The position numbers and the translations under genes are program-made. From Pelosinus fermentans JBW45 (GTDB lineage: Bacteria; Bacillota; Negativicutes; DSM-13327), in contig NZ_CP010978.1 in the NCBI RefSeq assembly GCF_000271665.2, forward strand, positions 2,140,501-2,204,500: a stretch of 64,000 nt of DNA. The letters are read 5' to 3'. A model generated the notes under the pieces. That model ran no database searches. It was not told where the DNA came from and was given only the letters and a program-made list of their open reading frames with translations. Of this stretch, positions 50,814 through 60,234 are shown one piece after another. Position 1 is the stretch's first letter. Every line of letters begins with the position of its first letter.

Positions 50814-52041
50814 TATGTCCCATTACATTCATGGTACTGTTAAAATAAAGGTTAGTGGGCCTATGCCTGAGAAGTTTATTAATTTGTGTGTAATGAAAAA
50901 TATCTTTCTATGGGGCCTTACTAAGAAAAATGAAGGACTTTTTGTTTGTATGAGTCTTTCAGATTTTTTTTCCATTAGACCTATCGTACGTAATAGTAAG
51001 AATCACATTAAAGTAGTAAAGTATTATGGATTTCCATTTGTGATAAAGAAAATAAAAAAACGTAAAATGATGGTAATTGGTCTAATTCTATTTTTATGTG
51101 TACTTAATACTTTGGTATCTTACATCTGGTTTATCGATATTATAGGTAATAAAGCGATACCTGCTCAGCAAATTAGAGATCTTATAGCGGAAAATGGGTT
51201 AAGACCAGGTATGCTTAAAAGTGATATTCCTGTAAAAAATATTGAAAATCAAGTAGCAATGACATTGCCTGAGGTTGCTTGGGTCGGAATTCGTTTCACT
51301 GGTATACATGCAGTCGTAGAAATCGTGGAGAAAACAATTTCTAAGCCTCAAGATAAAGAGCCAGCCGATATTGTGGCAGTAAAAGATGGCGTTATTACAG
51401 AAATTATTGCCTTATCTGGACAGAGTGTTGTTAAAAAAGGTGATACAGTGAAAAAAGGAGATGTACTGATTAAAGGAGTTAGCTATGAGGGAGCGATGGT
51501 GGATTCTACTACGATAAACCCACCTCAGCAAAAAATTAGAGCCAAGGGTATTATTAAAGCGCGGGTTTGGTATGAAAGTTATGGAGAATCTGAATTGTTA
51601 ACAACTGTTCATGAAAGGACAGGACGCCAGGAAATTGGTGTTGACTTAAGAGTTGGACAACAGGAATTCCAATTGAAAAAAGTTGCAGTAAAACCAGGTG
51701 ATTTAGTGGAAGTAGATACCTTTAAGAAAAAGCTTTTTTGGTGGAGGAATCACGATATAATTGTCGAATCTACTATAAGTACATATTATGAACTTGATGA
51801 AAAGAAAGTTGAAATAGGTATAGAGGAAGCGAAAGAACAAAGTAAGTCTAGGGCTTTTACATCATTACAATCCTTGATTCCTGAAACAGCACATGTATTA
51901 TCAAGGAATATTGAAGTATTACAAATGCCCGAAAAGAATTTGATTCGCGTTAAAGTTAATGTAGAGACAGTTGAAGATATTGGTGAATTTACGAGTATAA
52001 CTATAAAAAATGAGGTTAGTGCACCGCCAAAATATAATTGA
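50803..52041 (+). CDS. yqfD: Sporulation protein YqfD
   Basis: 412 residues from the ATG at 50803, which has GGAGGAAG upstream and overlaps the end of yqfC; a longer frame from 50746 has no support. A soluble N-terminal part is followed by one membrane helix (about 87-107, MMVIGLILFLCVLNTLVSYI) and a large extracytoplasmic domain. Family landmarks: GNKAIPAQQIRDLIAENGLR, MTLPEVAWVGIRFTGIHAVV, KGDVLIKG. It acts in the mother cell, probably at the forespore membrane. phoH, which normally follows, is absent. Confidence 0.9.
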   Translation: MIRNMSHYIHGTVKIKVSGPMPEKFINLCVMKNIFLWGLTKKNEGLFVCMSLSDFFSIRPIVRNSKNHIKVVKYYGFPFVIKKIKKRKMMVIGLILFLCVLNTLVSYIWFIDIIGNKAIPAQQIRDLIAENGLRPGMLKSDIPVKNIENQVAMTLPEVAWVGIRFTGIHAVVEIVEKTISKPQDKEPADIVAVKDGVITEIIALSGQSVVKKGDTVKKGDVLIKGVSYEGAMVDSTTINPPQQKIRAKGIIKARVWYESYGESELLTTVHERTGRQEIGVDLRVGQQEFQLKKVAVKPGDLVEVDTFKKKLFWWRNHDIIVESTISTYYELDEKKVEIGIEEAKEQSKSRAFTSLQSLIPETAHVLSRNIEVLQMPEKNLIRVKVNVETVEDIGEFTSITIKNEVSAPPKYN

Positions 52042-52061
52042 TGATAAAGTTAAAATATGAT

Positions 52062-52120
52062 AAAGGGCTTGCATTTTGCTATAATCTGACAAGATGCCTA
52101 GGAAAGCCCTTTCTTCTTTT
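52062..52120 (+). terminator. Terminator after yqfD
   Basis: AAAGGGCTT and AAGCCCTTT arms (nine bp) with a long 33-base loop, then TCTTCTTTTATTG. The 52121-52300 stretch to pgpH holds no gene; phoH is not here. Confidence 0.6.
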
Positions 52121-52300
52121 ATTGCTTTTATTCACTCATAGGAATGATCACAGTGATCTACTTGGAAGTTCTTAAAATGACGAGAACAAGTGTGTTAAGA
52201 ATAGGATTTAAGGTAATGGGGTAAACTCTTATTGTTATTTATTGCCAAAAATCTGGTTGTAAATTGAATCTCATGTTGCTAAAATATGGAGTTGAAATTC

Positions 52301-54484
52301 GTGATATCATTAAATAATAAGTTGCGAGAATTTTTTACTCAGCCTACAAGTATATATGGAAAGCCAATTGCACGGCGACTTGTATTAGGAGTAGCTTTTT
52401 TTCTGTTGTTCATGATTATTTTATCATCCGATTTTGTCTCGGATAAAGTATCTCTTGAAGTAGGACAAGTTAGTGATCGTGATGTAATAGCACCAAGGAC
52501 GGTTGCATATGTAGATGTAATAAAGACGAAAAAATTTGAGGATGAAGTATTAGCCAGTGTAGCGAATGTCTATGATTTAGATGTTACTGCAATCGCTAAA
52601 GCCGAAGAAAATATAGGCGCGATTTTTAGCGAGGCAAAGCAGGTTGTGGGAAATAAGGAGCTAGTTTCTGCAGAGCAAAAAAAGGAAAAATTACAGCAAG
52701 GGTTGCAGCTGCCATTGCCTAATAATGTTCTTGATGGATTAGTTCACCTTGACGCGGCATCAATGATCAATGCAGAGGAGCAGTCTAAATCTATTTTACG
52801 TAAATTCTTTCAGAGAGGTATTCGTGATGATGATTTAGATATTGCCAGGAAGCATATTGTAATTGAAACAGAAGAAATGGGTTTAGACAAAAGGGTTGAG
52901 TCTGTAATAGCTGGAATTGGACAAGCACTGTTAAAACCAAATTTTATTTTAAACGTTCGTGAAACAGATAAACGTAAACAGTCCGCTATAAACAGTATGG
53001 AACCAGTACGGGAAACGGTAAAAAAAGGTCAGATAATGGTAAGGCGCGGAGATATTGTCACTCCTGAACAAATTCACGCTGTAGAAGAATTGGGCTTATC
53101 CAAAGGGCATGTTAATGAAATGCGTATATTTGGACTTGCCATTTTTGTTATAGCTGTCATGATTATTATTTTGGGATACATGTATCGGTTTGCTTACCCT
53201 ATTTATACAAATGATTTATATTTAGTGTTATTAGGATTAATTACGCTGGTAACCTTATTACTAGGTAAGGCTGCTCATTATTATTCTGATTTTTCAGCTC
53301 CAATTGCTGCTGGAGCTCTTCTCGTCGCCATCTTGATTGATGCTCGCCTAGGAGTAGTGATTAGTATCGCTTTAGCACTGTTATTTGGTATTATTGTTGA
53401 ACATGATTTACGAGCAGTATCAACAGTGTTAATTGCAAGCTTGATTGGTGTTTATAGTGTATCGAAGATGGCTCATGGCTATAGCCTGACAAAAACAGGA
53501 ATTATCATTGCTGGCGTTAATTTTGTAGTGATTGGTGCCACTGGTTTTATTGAGCAATTAAATAGTGCGCAAATTCTCATGCAAGGAGTACAGGGCATTG
53601 TAAGCGGTATTGCAGCTTCTGTCATTACAACAGGGCTCCTGCCTTATTTAGAAAATGCTTTTAATATCACTACACCCTTAAAGTTATTGGATTTAGCACA
53701 GCCTAATCATCCGTTGCTGCAACGACTGCTTTTAGATGCTCCAGGAAGTTACCATCATAGTGTTTTAGTTGGAAATTTAGCAGAAACGGCTGCAGGTTAT
53801 ATCCATGCAGATCCTGTGACCGTTCGCGTAGGGGCATATTATCATGATATTGGTAAAATTAAACGACCTTACTTTTTTGTGGAAAATCAAGCAGGGAATG
53901 AAAATCCTCATGATAAAATAGCACCTTCGTTAAGTACCCTGATTGTAACCTCACATATCAAGGATGGCGTTGATTTGTGCCGTGAGTATAAATTGCCTCA
54001 GATTATTATTGATATTGTGCAGCAGCATCACGGAACGATGTTAGTGTCCTATTTTTATAAAAGGGCTACCGAAAATGAGCATAGTGAATGCATTATTGAG
54101 GCGGATTTTCGGTATGAAGGTCCACGTCCTCAGAGTAAAGAAGCAGCTCTTATTATGCTAGCGGATGCTTGTGAGGCGGCAGTACGTTCCATTGGCAAAC
54201 CCAACAAAAATCGAATAGAAGCAACTGTTCGTAAAATCATTCGTGAACGTTTGCATGATGGACAATTAGATGAATGCAATGTAACATTAAAAGACTTGAA
54301 CGTAATCGGCGATGTATTTATTCGAGTTCTTTCCAGTATGTTTCATACCCGAATTGAATATCCCGATACATTGAAAGAGTTGGAGAGGAGAAAAGCAAAG
54401 AATGGAAATAGCAATAAGCAGTCCTCTGCAAAAGATGATAGTAACGCTGGAAATGGAACAGATAGTGAAATCGGTGTTAAATAA
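52301..54484 (+). CDS. pgpH: Membrane HD-domain phosphohydrolase (PgpH/YqfF type, c-di-AMP phosphodiesterase family)
   Basis: Around 727 residues from GTG 52301 (GGAG nine bases upstream); an ATG at 52286 would add five residues without a ribosome binding site. Layout: one N-terminal membrane helix ([19 protein letters not shown]), an extracytoplasmic 7TMR-HDED domain (about 40-265), seven further membrane helices (about 275-450), and a cytoplasmic HD domain with [35 protein letters not shown] and [13 protein letters not shown], the metal ligands. PgpH breaks c-di-AMP to pApA in Listeria; the same is expected here. It overlaps ybeY by 83 bases. Confidence 0.92.
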   Translation: MISLNNKLREFFTQPTSIYGKPIARRLVLGVAFFLLFMIILSSDFVSDKVSLEVGQVSDRDVIAPRTVAYVDVIKTKKFEDEVLASVANVYDLDVTAIAKAEENIGAIFSEAKQVVGNKELVSAEQKKEKLQQGLQLPLPNNVLDGLVHLDAASMINAEEQSKSILRKFFQRGIRDDDLDIARKHIVIETEEMGLDKRVESVIAGIGQALLKPNFILNVRETDKRKQSAINSMEPVRETVKKGQIMVRRGDIVTPEQIHAVEELGLSKGHVNEMRIFGLAIFVIAVMIIILGYMYRFAYPIYTNDLYLVLLGLITLVTLLLGKAAHYYSDFSAPIAAGALLVAILIDARLGVVISIALALLFGIIVEHDLRAVSTVLIASLIGVYSVSKMAHGYSLTKTGIIIAGVNFVVIGATGFIEQLNSAQILMQGVQGIVSGIAASVITTGLLPYLENAFNITTPLKLLDLAQPNHPLLQRLLLDAPGSYHHSVLVGNLAETAAGYIHADPVTVRVGAYYHDIGKIKRPYFFVENQAGNENPHDKIAPSLSTLIVTSHIKDGVDLCREYKLPQIIIDIVQQHHGTMLVSYFYKRATENEHSECIIEADFRYEGPRPQSKEAALIMLADACEAAVRSIGKPNKNRIEATVRKIIRERLHDGQLDECNVTLKDLNVIGDVFIRVLSSMFHTRIEYPDTLKELERRKAKNGNSNKQSSAKDDSNAGNGTDSEIGVK

Positions 54485-54869
54485 AACTGCTGAAGTCTAC
54501 GGAATCGAGCCTCATATAGAGGTGAGTGTTGTTTTGGCTGATGATGGTTACATTCATCAGTTGAATCGACAATATCGAGGAAAAGACTGCTCTACTGATG
54601 TATTATCCTTTGCGTTAAATGAAGGAGAAGAGCCTCAAATCGTTAATGGACCAGAAGAGGTTTTGTTAGGTGATATTATTATTTCTCTTGAAACTGCAGC
54701 GCGGCAGGCGGAGGAATATGGACATAGTTTAGAGCGTGAATTGGCTTACTTAACAACTCATGGCATCTTGCATCTATTGGGATATGACCATATGACAGAG
54801 GATGAAAAAGCAGAAATGCGTCAGGAAGAAGAACATATTTTATTTTTGTTAGGCATTACTCGTGTATAA
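54402..54869 (+). CDS. ybeY: Endoribonuclease YbeY (rRNA maturation factor)
   Basis: 155 residues. The zinc motif [11 protein letters not shown] (H-x3-H-x5-H) is near 119-129, after the family segments [20 protein letters not shown] and [20 protein letters not shown]. It takes part in 16S rRNA 3' end processing and ribosome quality control. The start ATG at 54402 has GGAGAGGAG upstream and gives the usual N-terminal length, so it really overlaps the last 83 bases of pgpH in another frame, an unusually long overlap. It also abuts dgkA (TAATG). Confidence 0.94.
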   Translation: MEIAISSPLQKMIVTLEMEQIVKSVLNKTAEVYGIEPHIEVSVVLADDGYIHQLNRQYRGKDCSTDVLSFALNEGEEPQIVNGPEEVLLGDIIISLETAARQAEEYGHSLERELAYLTTHGILHLLGYDHMTEDEKAEMRQEEEHILFLLGITRV

Positions 54870-55222
54870 TGAGAAAGAAGCAAAGTTTGCTAATCTCCAT
54901 TAAAAGTGCTTTTGGGGGGATTTATCATTGCGCTACCCATGAGCGCAATATGAAAATTCACATTGGAGCGGGGTTAACTGTAGGATTTTTGTCTTGGTGG
55001 CTCGCATTAGATAAATATGAAATACTGATCTTATTAGTAACGGTAGAAGGTGTATTAGTAGCAGAGATGATCAATACGGTGGTGGAAACTCTGGTGAATA
55101 TGATATCGCCAAAGTTTCATCCTCTCGCAAAAATAGCTAAAGATGTAGCTGCTGGAGCTGTTCTGATTACTGCTATATTTTCATTAGTTGTTGGGTATAT
55201 GCTCTTTTTTTCAAAACTTTAA
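54869..55222 (+). CDS. dgkA: Diacylglycerol/undecaprenol kinase DgkA
   Basis: 117-residue membrane kinase, in Gram-positives mostly acting on undecaprenol to recycle the cell-wall lipid carrier. Three membrane helices; the conserved ERNMKIH (substrate and ATP side), EMINTVVETLVNMISPKFHP with its catalytic Glu and Asn, and IAKDVAAGAVLITAIFSLVV. It starts one base inside the ybeY stop, so translation is coupled. The start has no strong ribosome binding site of its own, which agrees with coupling. Confidence 0.94.
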   Translation: MRKKQSLLISIKSAFGGIYHCATHERNMKIHIGAGLTVGFLSWWLALDKYEILILLVTVEGVLVAEMINTVVETLVNMISPKFHPLAKIAKDVAAGAVLITAIFSLVVGYMLFFSKL

Positions 55223-55238
55223 AGTAAAGGGGCGTATT

Positions 55239-55643
55239 ATGAAAAAATTAATTCAAGCAGCAAAATCTGGAAGAGAGTGTGCTTATGTGCCTTATTCAAA
55301 CTTTAAAGTGGGGGCTGCAGTATTAACAAAGAATGGAAAGATATATGTGGGCTGTAATGTTGAAAATGCTTCTTATGGCTTGTCTAATTGTGCAGAACGT
55401 ACAGCTATTTTTAAGGCTGTTTCTGAAGGGAATCAAGAGTTGACAGCGATTGCTATTGTGGCGGATACGGTAAAGCCTGTAGCGCCTTGCGGAGCTTGCA
55501 GGCAGGTAATGTCTGAGTTTGGTATTAGTAAAGTGATTATGAGTAATTTGCAAGAGGAAGAATACATTGTTACTCTAGAAGATTTATTACCCTATTCATT
55601 CGAAAAAAAACATTTGTCAGGAGAAAAGAATCATGGATGTTAA
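55239..55643 (+). CDS. cdd: Cytidine deaminase
   Basis: 134 residues from the ATG at 55239 (AAAGGGGCG upstream). Turns cytidine or deoxycytidine into uridine forms in salvage. Zinc site: Cys and catalytic Glu in NCAERTAIF, and PCGACRQVM, the homotetramer type with three Cys. The N-terminus AYVPYSNFKVGAAVLTKNGK is typical. It overlaps era by 11 bases, the classic dgkA-cdd-era order. Confidence 0.96.
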   Translation: MKKLIQAAKSGRECAYVPYSNFKVGAAVLTKNGKIYVGCNVENASYGLSNCAERTAIFKAVSEGNQELTAIAIVADTVKPVAPCGACRQVMSEFGISKVIMSNLQEEEYIVTLEDLLPYSFEKKHLSGEKNHGC

Positions 55644-56529
55644 TAAAGATCATAAGTCAGGGTTTGTTTCAGTAATTGGCAGACCAAACGTTGGTAAATC
55701 TACTTTAATTAATAGTCTTATTGGACAAAAAGTCGTGATTATGTCGGATAAACCTCAGACAACACGTAATAAGATTATGTGTGTTCTTACACTCGATGAT
55801 GCACAAATTTTATTTATTGATACGCCTGGTATACATAAACCTAAGCATAAATTAGGCGAATACATGCTTAAAGCAGCAGAAAATACGCTGCGCGAAGTAG
55901 ACGTCATTTTTTTTGTTGTAGATGCTACTGAGGATATTGGTGGAGGCGAGCGATACATACTGGAATTATTATCACTAGTTAAAACACCAGTTATTTTGGT
56001 AGTCAATAAAATTGATAAGATCGAGAAAACCAAACTGCTGCCAATCATACAAAAGTATTCTGCTTGTTATGAATTTGTAGGTGTGGTACCTATTTCCGCG
56101 ATGGAACATACCAATCTGGATGGTTTGATTATAGAGGTGAAAAAATATTTAGAGCCTGGTCCTCAATATTATCCGGAAGATATGATTACGGATCAACCGG
56201 AACGTTTAGTAATTGCCGAGATGATTCGTGAGAAAGTTCTTCATGCTACACGAGATGAAATTCCCCATTCTATTGCTGTGGATATTGAGGAAATTACAAC
56301 TAGAGCAAATGAAGATTTATACATCCGAGCTGTGGTTTATGTAGAGCGGGAATCCCAGAAGGGAATTGTAATTGGTGCTAAAGGACAATTACTAAAAGAA
56401 GTGGGGAAACTGGCACGGATTGATATTGAAAATCTTTTAGGATCAAAAATATTTTTAGATTTATGGGTTAAAGTGAAAAAAGACTGGCGGAATAAAGAAG
56501 GCAGCTTGCGAAGCTTTGGTTATGAGTAA
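55633..56529 (+). CDS. era: GTPase Era
   Basis: 298-residue GTPase for small-subunit assembly and 16S rRNA 3' end maturation. G motifs: GRPNVGKSTLINSLIGQKVV near 17-36, DTPGIHKPKHKLGEYM, NKIDKIEKTK, and SAMEHTN. The C-terminal KH domain carries GIVIGAKGQLLKEVGKLARI. The start overlaps the end of cdd. The last gene before a strong palindromic terminator and the inserted CNNM-type gene. Confidence 0.97.
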   Translation: MDVNKDHKSGFVSVIGRPNVGKSTLINSLIGQKVVIMSDKPQTTRNKIMCVLTLDDAQILFIDTPGIHKPKHKLGEYMLKAAENTLREVDVIFFVVDATEDIGGGERYILELLSLVKTPVILVVNKIDKIEKTKLLPIIQKYSACYEFVGVVPISAMEHTNLDGLIIEVKKYLEPGPQYYPEDMITDQPERLVIAEMIREKVLHATRDEIPHSIAVDIEEITTRANEDLYIRAVVYVERESQKGIVIGAKGQLLKEVGKLARIDIENLLGSKIFLDLWVKVKKDWRNKEGSLRSFGYE

Positions 56530-56569
56530 AAGTTGGTTGCTAAAACTTCATTAGGTAAATTATTTACTG

Positions 56570-56592
56570 TGGCTGTCACATTGTGACAGCCA
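56570..56592. terminator. Palindromic terminator after era
   Basis: TGGCTGTCACA-T-TGTGACAGCCA, a perfect 11-bp stem with almost no loop, followed by TTCTTTATT. The near-zero loop also suits a protein-binding operator. The 56593-56834 stretch contains no gene. Confidence 0.6.
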
Positions 56593-56834
56593 TTCTTTAT
56601 TGACCGAAATGCTACAAGATGGTATCATTTGTAAAGAGAGGTGAAATCGGTCTTTATGTTGGAAGGGGTTAATATTATTATGACAAATTGGGTTATAATA
56701 AATTAAGGGATAAATCATTGAAGGTTTTCTAGTTAGATAAATTGTTTTTGCAAATTAGATTGCAAGAGCTGCATAGGAAGCATTAAGACTAGTTTTCACT
56801 GCTGAACCGTAATATTTTGAGGGAGAGATGCGCT

Positions 56835-58166
56835 ATCGAGTCGCCTTTATATAGCTCGCTAAGTTTATTGGCAGCTTTTTTATTGGTTTTACTAAATGGT
56901 TTTTTTGTAGTTGCGGAATTTTCTTTGGTGAAGATTCGTAAAACTCGTATAGAAGAACTAGTACAGCAAGGGAATTCACGAGCTGAATTAGCATTAAAAA
57001 TTATATCTTCTTTAGATACGTATCTAAGCGCAATTCAATTGGGGATTACACTCGCTTCATTGGCTTTAGGTTGGATTGGGGAACCTGCCATGTCCTCTAT
57101 TTTACAGCCTTTAATATTTGCCTATTTACCAGGATCACAATTAGTATTACACACCATAACAGTTGCTATTGGATTTACTATTATTACTTTACTGCATGTA
57201 GTGATCGGTGAATTGATTCCGAAGTCATTGGCTATTCAAAAAGCGGAAAGCATGCTGCTTTGGGTAGTATGGCCATTATATATATTCCATAAAATTGGTT
57301 ATCCTGTGATTACGCTATTTGATCATACTGCTTGGTTTTTCCTGAAGCTTTTAGGTGTCAAGCCAACGAGTGAATCTGACTTAGCTCATTCGGAAGAAGA
57401 ATTAAGGATGATTGTTAGCGCCAGCCACCGAGGCGGGGTTTTAGACCAAATGGAAAGTGATCTTCTAGATAATGTTTTTGATTTCGCTGATCGTTTAGCA
57501 CGCGAGGTTATGGTGCCTCGTCAAGACATTGTTTGTTTATTTGCTGATGACTCATACGAAGAAAACATAAAAGTAGTCCGTGAAACGCATCATACTCGAT
57601 TTCCACTATGTTTAGAAGATAAAGATCATATTATGGGCATGATCCATCTTAGAGATCTAATGGACTTCGATCTTTGCAATACAGAGCAAAAAGATTTAAC
57701 AACGATTATGAGGGAAATTTTGGTAATTCCTGAAGGCATGTCAGTAGCTAAAATCTTACAGATGATGCGGCGAAAGCGTATTCATCTTGCGGTTGTGGTT
57801 GATGAATACGGCGGTACTGCGGGACTTGTTGCCATGGAAGATATTATTGAAGAAATCGTTGGTGATATTAAAGATGAGCACGATGAATTGATTCAACCAG
57901 AAATTCAACGTATGCCTGATAATACCTATGAATTTGATGGCAGAGTATTGTTAGAGGATGTAGCGGATTTATTAAATATTCGCTTGGAAGAACATGAAGA
58001 GGATACCATTGGCGGATATATATTTGGCGTATTAGGGCGTCGTCCTGAAATTGGGGATGAGGTAACAATTGGTGAATATAGCTTTGTTCTGCTACAAGTC
58101 AATGGTTTTCGTGTAGTTCGGGTAAAAGCCTTGCCTCTTCCTAAAGCAGATGAGAGTGAAGCTTAG
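56835..58166 (+). CDS. CNNM/CorC-type transporter (hemolysin-like, DUF21 plus CBS plus CorC_HlyC)
   Basis: About 443 residues. An N-terminal DUF21 domain with four membrane helices (LAAFLLVLLNGFFVVAEFSL; LSAIQLGITLASLALGWIGE; HVVIGELIPKSLAIQ) is followed by two CBS domains (about 210-335, VMVPRQDIVCLFADDSYEEN; VVVDEYGGTAGLVAMEDIIE) and a C-terminal CorC_HlyC domain (about 350-435). Such proteins export or regulate Mg2+ or other divalent ions. The only codon at the right distance (nine bases) from GAGGGAG is AUC at 56835, which would start MESPLYSS; a TTG at 56817 lies before that ribosome binding site. It is inserted between era and yqzL. Confidence 0.85.
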   Translation: MESPLYSSLSLLAAFLLVLLNGFFVVAEFSLVKIRKTRIEELVQQGNSRAELALKIISSLDTYLSAIQLGITLASLALGWIGEPAMSSILQPLIFAYLPGSQLVLHTITVAIGFTIITLLHVVIGELIPKSLAIQKAESMLLWVVWPLYIFHKIGYPVITLFDHTAWFFLKLLGVKPTSESDLAHSEEELRMIVSASHRGGVLDQMESDLLDNVFDFADRLAREVMVPRQDIVCLFADDSYEENIKVVRETHHTRFPLCLEDKDHIMGMIHLRDLMDFDLCNTEQKDLTTIMREILVIPEGMSVAKILQMMRRKRIHLAVVVDEYGGTAGLVAMEDIIEEIVGDIKDEHDELIQPEIQRMPDNTYEFDGRVLLEDVADLLNIRLEEHEEDTIGGYIFGVLGRRPEIGDEVTIGEYSFVLLQVNGFRVVRVKALPLPKADESEA

Positions 58167-58255
58167 CTATAAAAGAAGATACTTGGAAAGGAGGTTTATA
58201 AGGCGAGGAAGTTGGAAGGTCGTGTCAAAAAATATGTGCGAAGGGATGATGTCAA

Positions 58256-58387
58256 GTGTTGTTACGGGATTTAATGTGGGAAGTTTTCCAAAGCACCGGA
58301 CAAATTGAAGCATATTTGATCTATCGTTCATGCACTGAATCTAACGTGATACCTGAAACACCACCAGTTACTAAGATCGACTTATAA
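58256..58387 (+). CDS. yqzL: YqzL family small protein
   Basis: 43 residues, MLLRDLMWEVFQSTGQIEAY then LIYRSCTESNVIPETPPVTK. The W-x-V-F-x-x-T-G-x-I-x-A-Y-L core is that of YqzL, a small protein always found between era and recO in Bacillota. The start is GTG at 58256 (or TTG at 58259) behind AAGGGATG. The position agrees even though a CNNM-type gene now lies between era and it. Function unknown. Confidence 0.75.
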   Translation: MLLRDLMWEVFQSTGQIEAYLIYRSCTESNVIPETPPVTKIDL

Positions 58388-58497
58388 TCTCTTGGAATTA
58401 AAATCATATAGATTTAAACAAAATAGGGGCGTATGCATTGTGAACGCCTCTTACATATTCAAATTATATTTTAAGCAGTAGGTTAATTGAGGGAAAT

Positions 58498-59253
58498 ATG
58501 GCACAATATCAAACAGAAGCCATCTTAGTTGCAGCACGTGATTGGGGTGAAGCGGATAAGATGGTAACTTTATTTTCTCGGGAGCATGGCAAGATTATTG
58601 CTTTTGCCAATGGAGCTAGGCGGCCTAAGAGCCCCTTAGCTGGTGGCATGCAACTTTTTACCCATATGGATGTAAGGGTGGTTTCAGGGAAAAACTATGA
58701 TTCAGTGAAACAATGTGAGATGAAAAATTCTTTTCGTCAAGTACAAGAAGATTTTAACTGTATGGCTTATGGTACATTTATTGCAGAACTAGTAGCAGAA
58801 CTTTGTCCGGAAAAGCAGCCTGAACCTCAAGTATTTGATTTGTTATTAGAAGTACTAAAAATACTTCCTATGCGTAATCCTCGCATGGTAGCCTTAGCTT
58901 GGGCTTGGCAAATGCTATTTATTATGGGATATTATCCTGACTTTAAGCAATGTGTTATTTGTGGACAGGCTTTAGTATTACCTAGTTATTTTTGTTTTTT
59001 AAACGGAGGCTGCATCTGCTCGAACTGTGACCATGGAAAACTGCCAGAAGTGAATGGAAAAATAGTTGATTTTATCGATTGTTTATTACATATCAACTGG
59101 AAAAATCCGGTTGAATTTACTGTAAGTGGCGCAGTTTTAATGCAAACAGAGAAAATCTTAATGGAGTATTTGACGCAATGTTTGGACAAGCCACTTAAAT
59201 CTATGAGGTTTATAAAACAAGTTGCTGAGGTAATGCAAAATGAGAACAGCTAA
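58498..59253 (+). CDS. recO: DNA repair protein RecO
   Basis: 251 residues. Works with RecF and RecR to load RecA on SSB-covered DNA. An N-terminal OB fold (QTEAILVAARDWGEADKMVT; GKIIAFANGARRPKSPLAGG), helical middle, and a C-terminal zinc site with CVICGQ and CSNC, four Cys as in many Gram-positive RecO proteins. GAGGGAAAT precedes the ATG. Confidence 0.95.
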   Translation: MAQYQTEAILVAARDWGEADKMVTLFSREHGKIIAFANGARRPKSPLAGGMQLFTHMDVRVVSGKNYDSVKQCEMKNSFRQVQEDFNCMAYGTFIAELVAELCPEKQPEPQVFDLLLEVLKILPMRNPRMVALAWAWQMLFIMGYYPDFKQCVICGQALVLPSYFCFLNGGCICSNCDHGKLPEVNGKIVDFIDCLLHINWKNPVEFTVSGAVLMQTEKILMEYLTQCLDKPLKSMRFIKQVAEVMQNENS

Positions 59254-59350
59254 AAGTTGTTGCCGCAATAATGTAACAAACTGGAATTTTTGAATAAGGA
59301 TTATCACTATTGGAAATAATAACATAAATATTTCTTAGGAGGATTTCATC

Positions 59351-59809
59351 ATGGAAGAAATAACATTAGAAAAAATTGATATTATACGAGGGCGTACGGG
59401 TCTTTCCTATCGAGAGGCTAAAGAAGCATTAGAACGGAATCAAGGAATTTTACTTGATACGTTAATCGAATTAGATGAGAAGAAAGAAACAAACTGGACA
59501 GAGGGCTTTTCTGTACGATCTGGAGAAGTGATTGATAAGGTAAAAGCTCTTATCCACGAAGGCAATGTTAATAAAATTAGTATAAAGAGTGAAGGACGTA
59601 CCTTAGTTGAAATTCCTGTAACACTTGGCGCTCTAGGAGCTGTAGTGTTACCGCAAATTGCAGCATTAGGAGTATTAATAGCAATGTTTAAACGGTGTAG
59701 TATCGAAGTTGTGCGCAATGATGGCAGTACTACAGAGACAAAAATATCAGATGATGATACAGCAGTTGATGAAGAAAAAAATGAGTTTCATAAAAATAGT
59801 GGACTTTAG
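59351..59809 (+). CDS. UBA/TS-N and DUF4342-like protein
   Basis: 152 residues. The first 45 (IDIIRGRTGLSYREAKEALE; RNQGILLDTLIEL) form a UBA/TS-N-like three-helix motif. A DUF4342-like segment follows (FSVRSGEVIDKVKALIHEGN; ISIKSEGRTLVEIPVTLGAL) with a hydrophobic stretch (GAVVLPQIAALGVLIAMF) that may touch the membrane, then an acidic C-terminal tail. AGGAGG precedes the ATG. It is inserted between recO and the glyQS leader and probably shares the recO transcript. Function unknown. Confidence 0.75.
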   Translation: MEEITLEKIDIIRGRTGLSYREAKEALERNQGILLDTLIELDEKKETNWTEGFSVRSGEVIDKVKALIHEGNVNKISIKSEGRTLVEIPVTLGALGAVVLPQIAALGVLIAMFKRCSIEVVRNDGSTTETKISDDDTAVDEEKNEFHKNSGL

Positions 59810-59868
59810 ACGCTGCTATATACCATTGACAATATAAATAACTTTTGTTATGATTTTAACTAAATTAA

Positions 59869-60124
59869 GGCAATGAAGGAAAAAAGTAACCTATTGTTTT
59901 TAGCGAGTCAGGGATGGTGCAAGCTTGGCAATGTAATGGGTGAAAGGCATTCCTAAGCCGTAAGAGGAAATTCTGCGCATTCGCTCGATAGAGTTTTTAT
60001 GTGGAAGAGTAAAACTTGCTATAACTTAAGGTGGATCATGTTCTCATGGTCAATCAGGGTGGAACCGCGGGAAAAACCTCTCGTCCCTGTAACGATATGT
60101 TACTGTGGACAGGGAGGTTTTTAT
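59869..60124 (+). ncRNA. T-box leader (tRNA-Gly sensing) upstream of glyQS
   Basis: Contains the T-box sequence AGGGTGGAACCGCGG at 60056-60070, followed by a terminator built of AAACCTC ... TCCCTGT pairing with ACAGGGAGGTTT and T-run. The stem I region includes AAAGGCATTCC, in which GGC would be the glycine specifier. Uncharged tRNA-Gly should lift termination before glyQ. Confidence 0.93.
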
Positions 60125-60234
60125 TTGTAAACAGCAGTCGCATACGTTTATTTTCATAAGCAAGGCTGGGGATTGCATTTGGCAGAGACTTGATGTAGAT
60201 CAAGTTTTTTACTATTAAGGGAGGCGTATTATTA

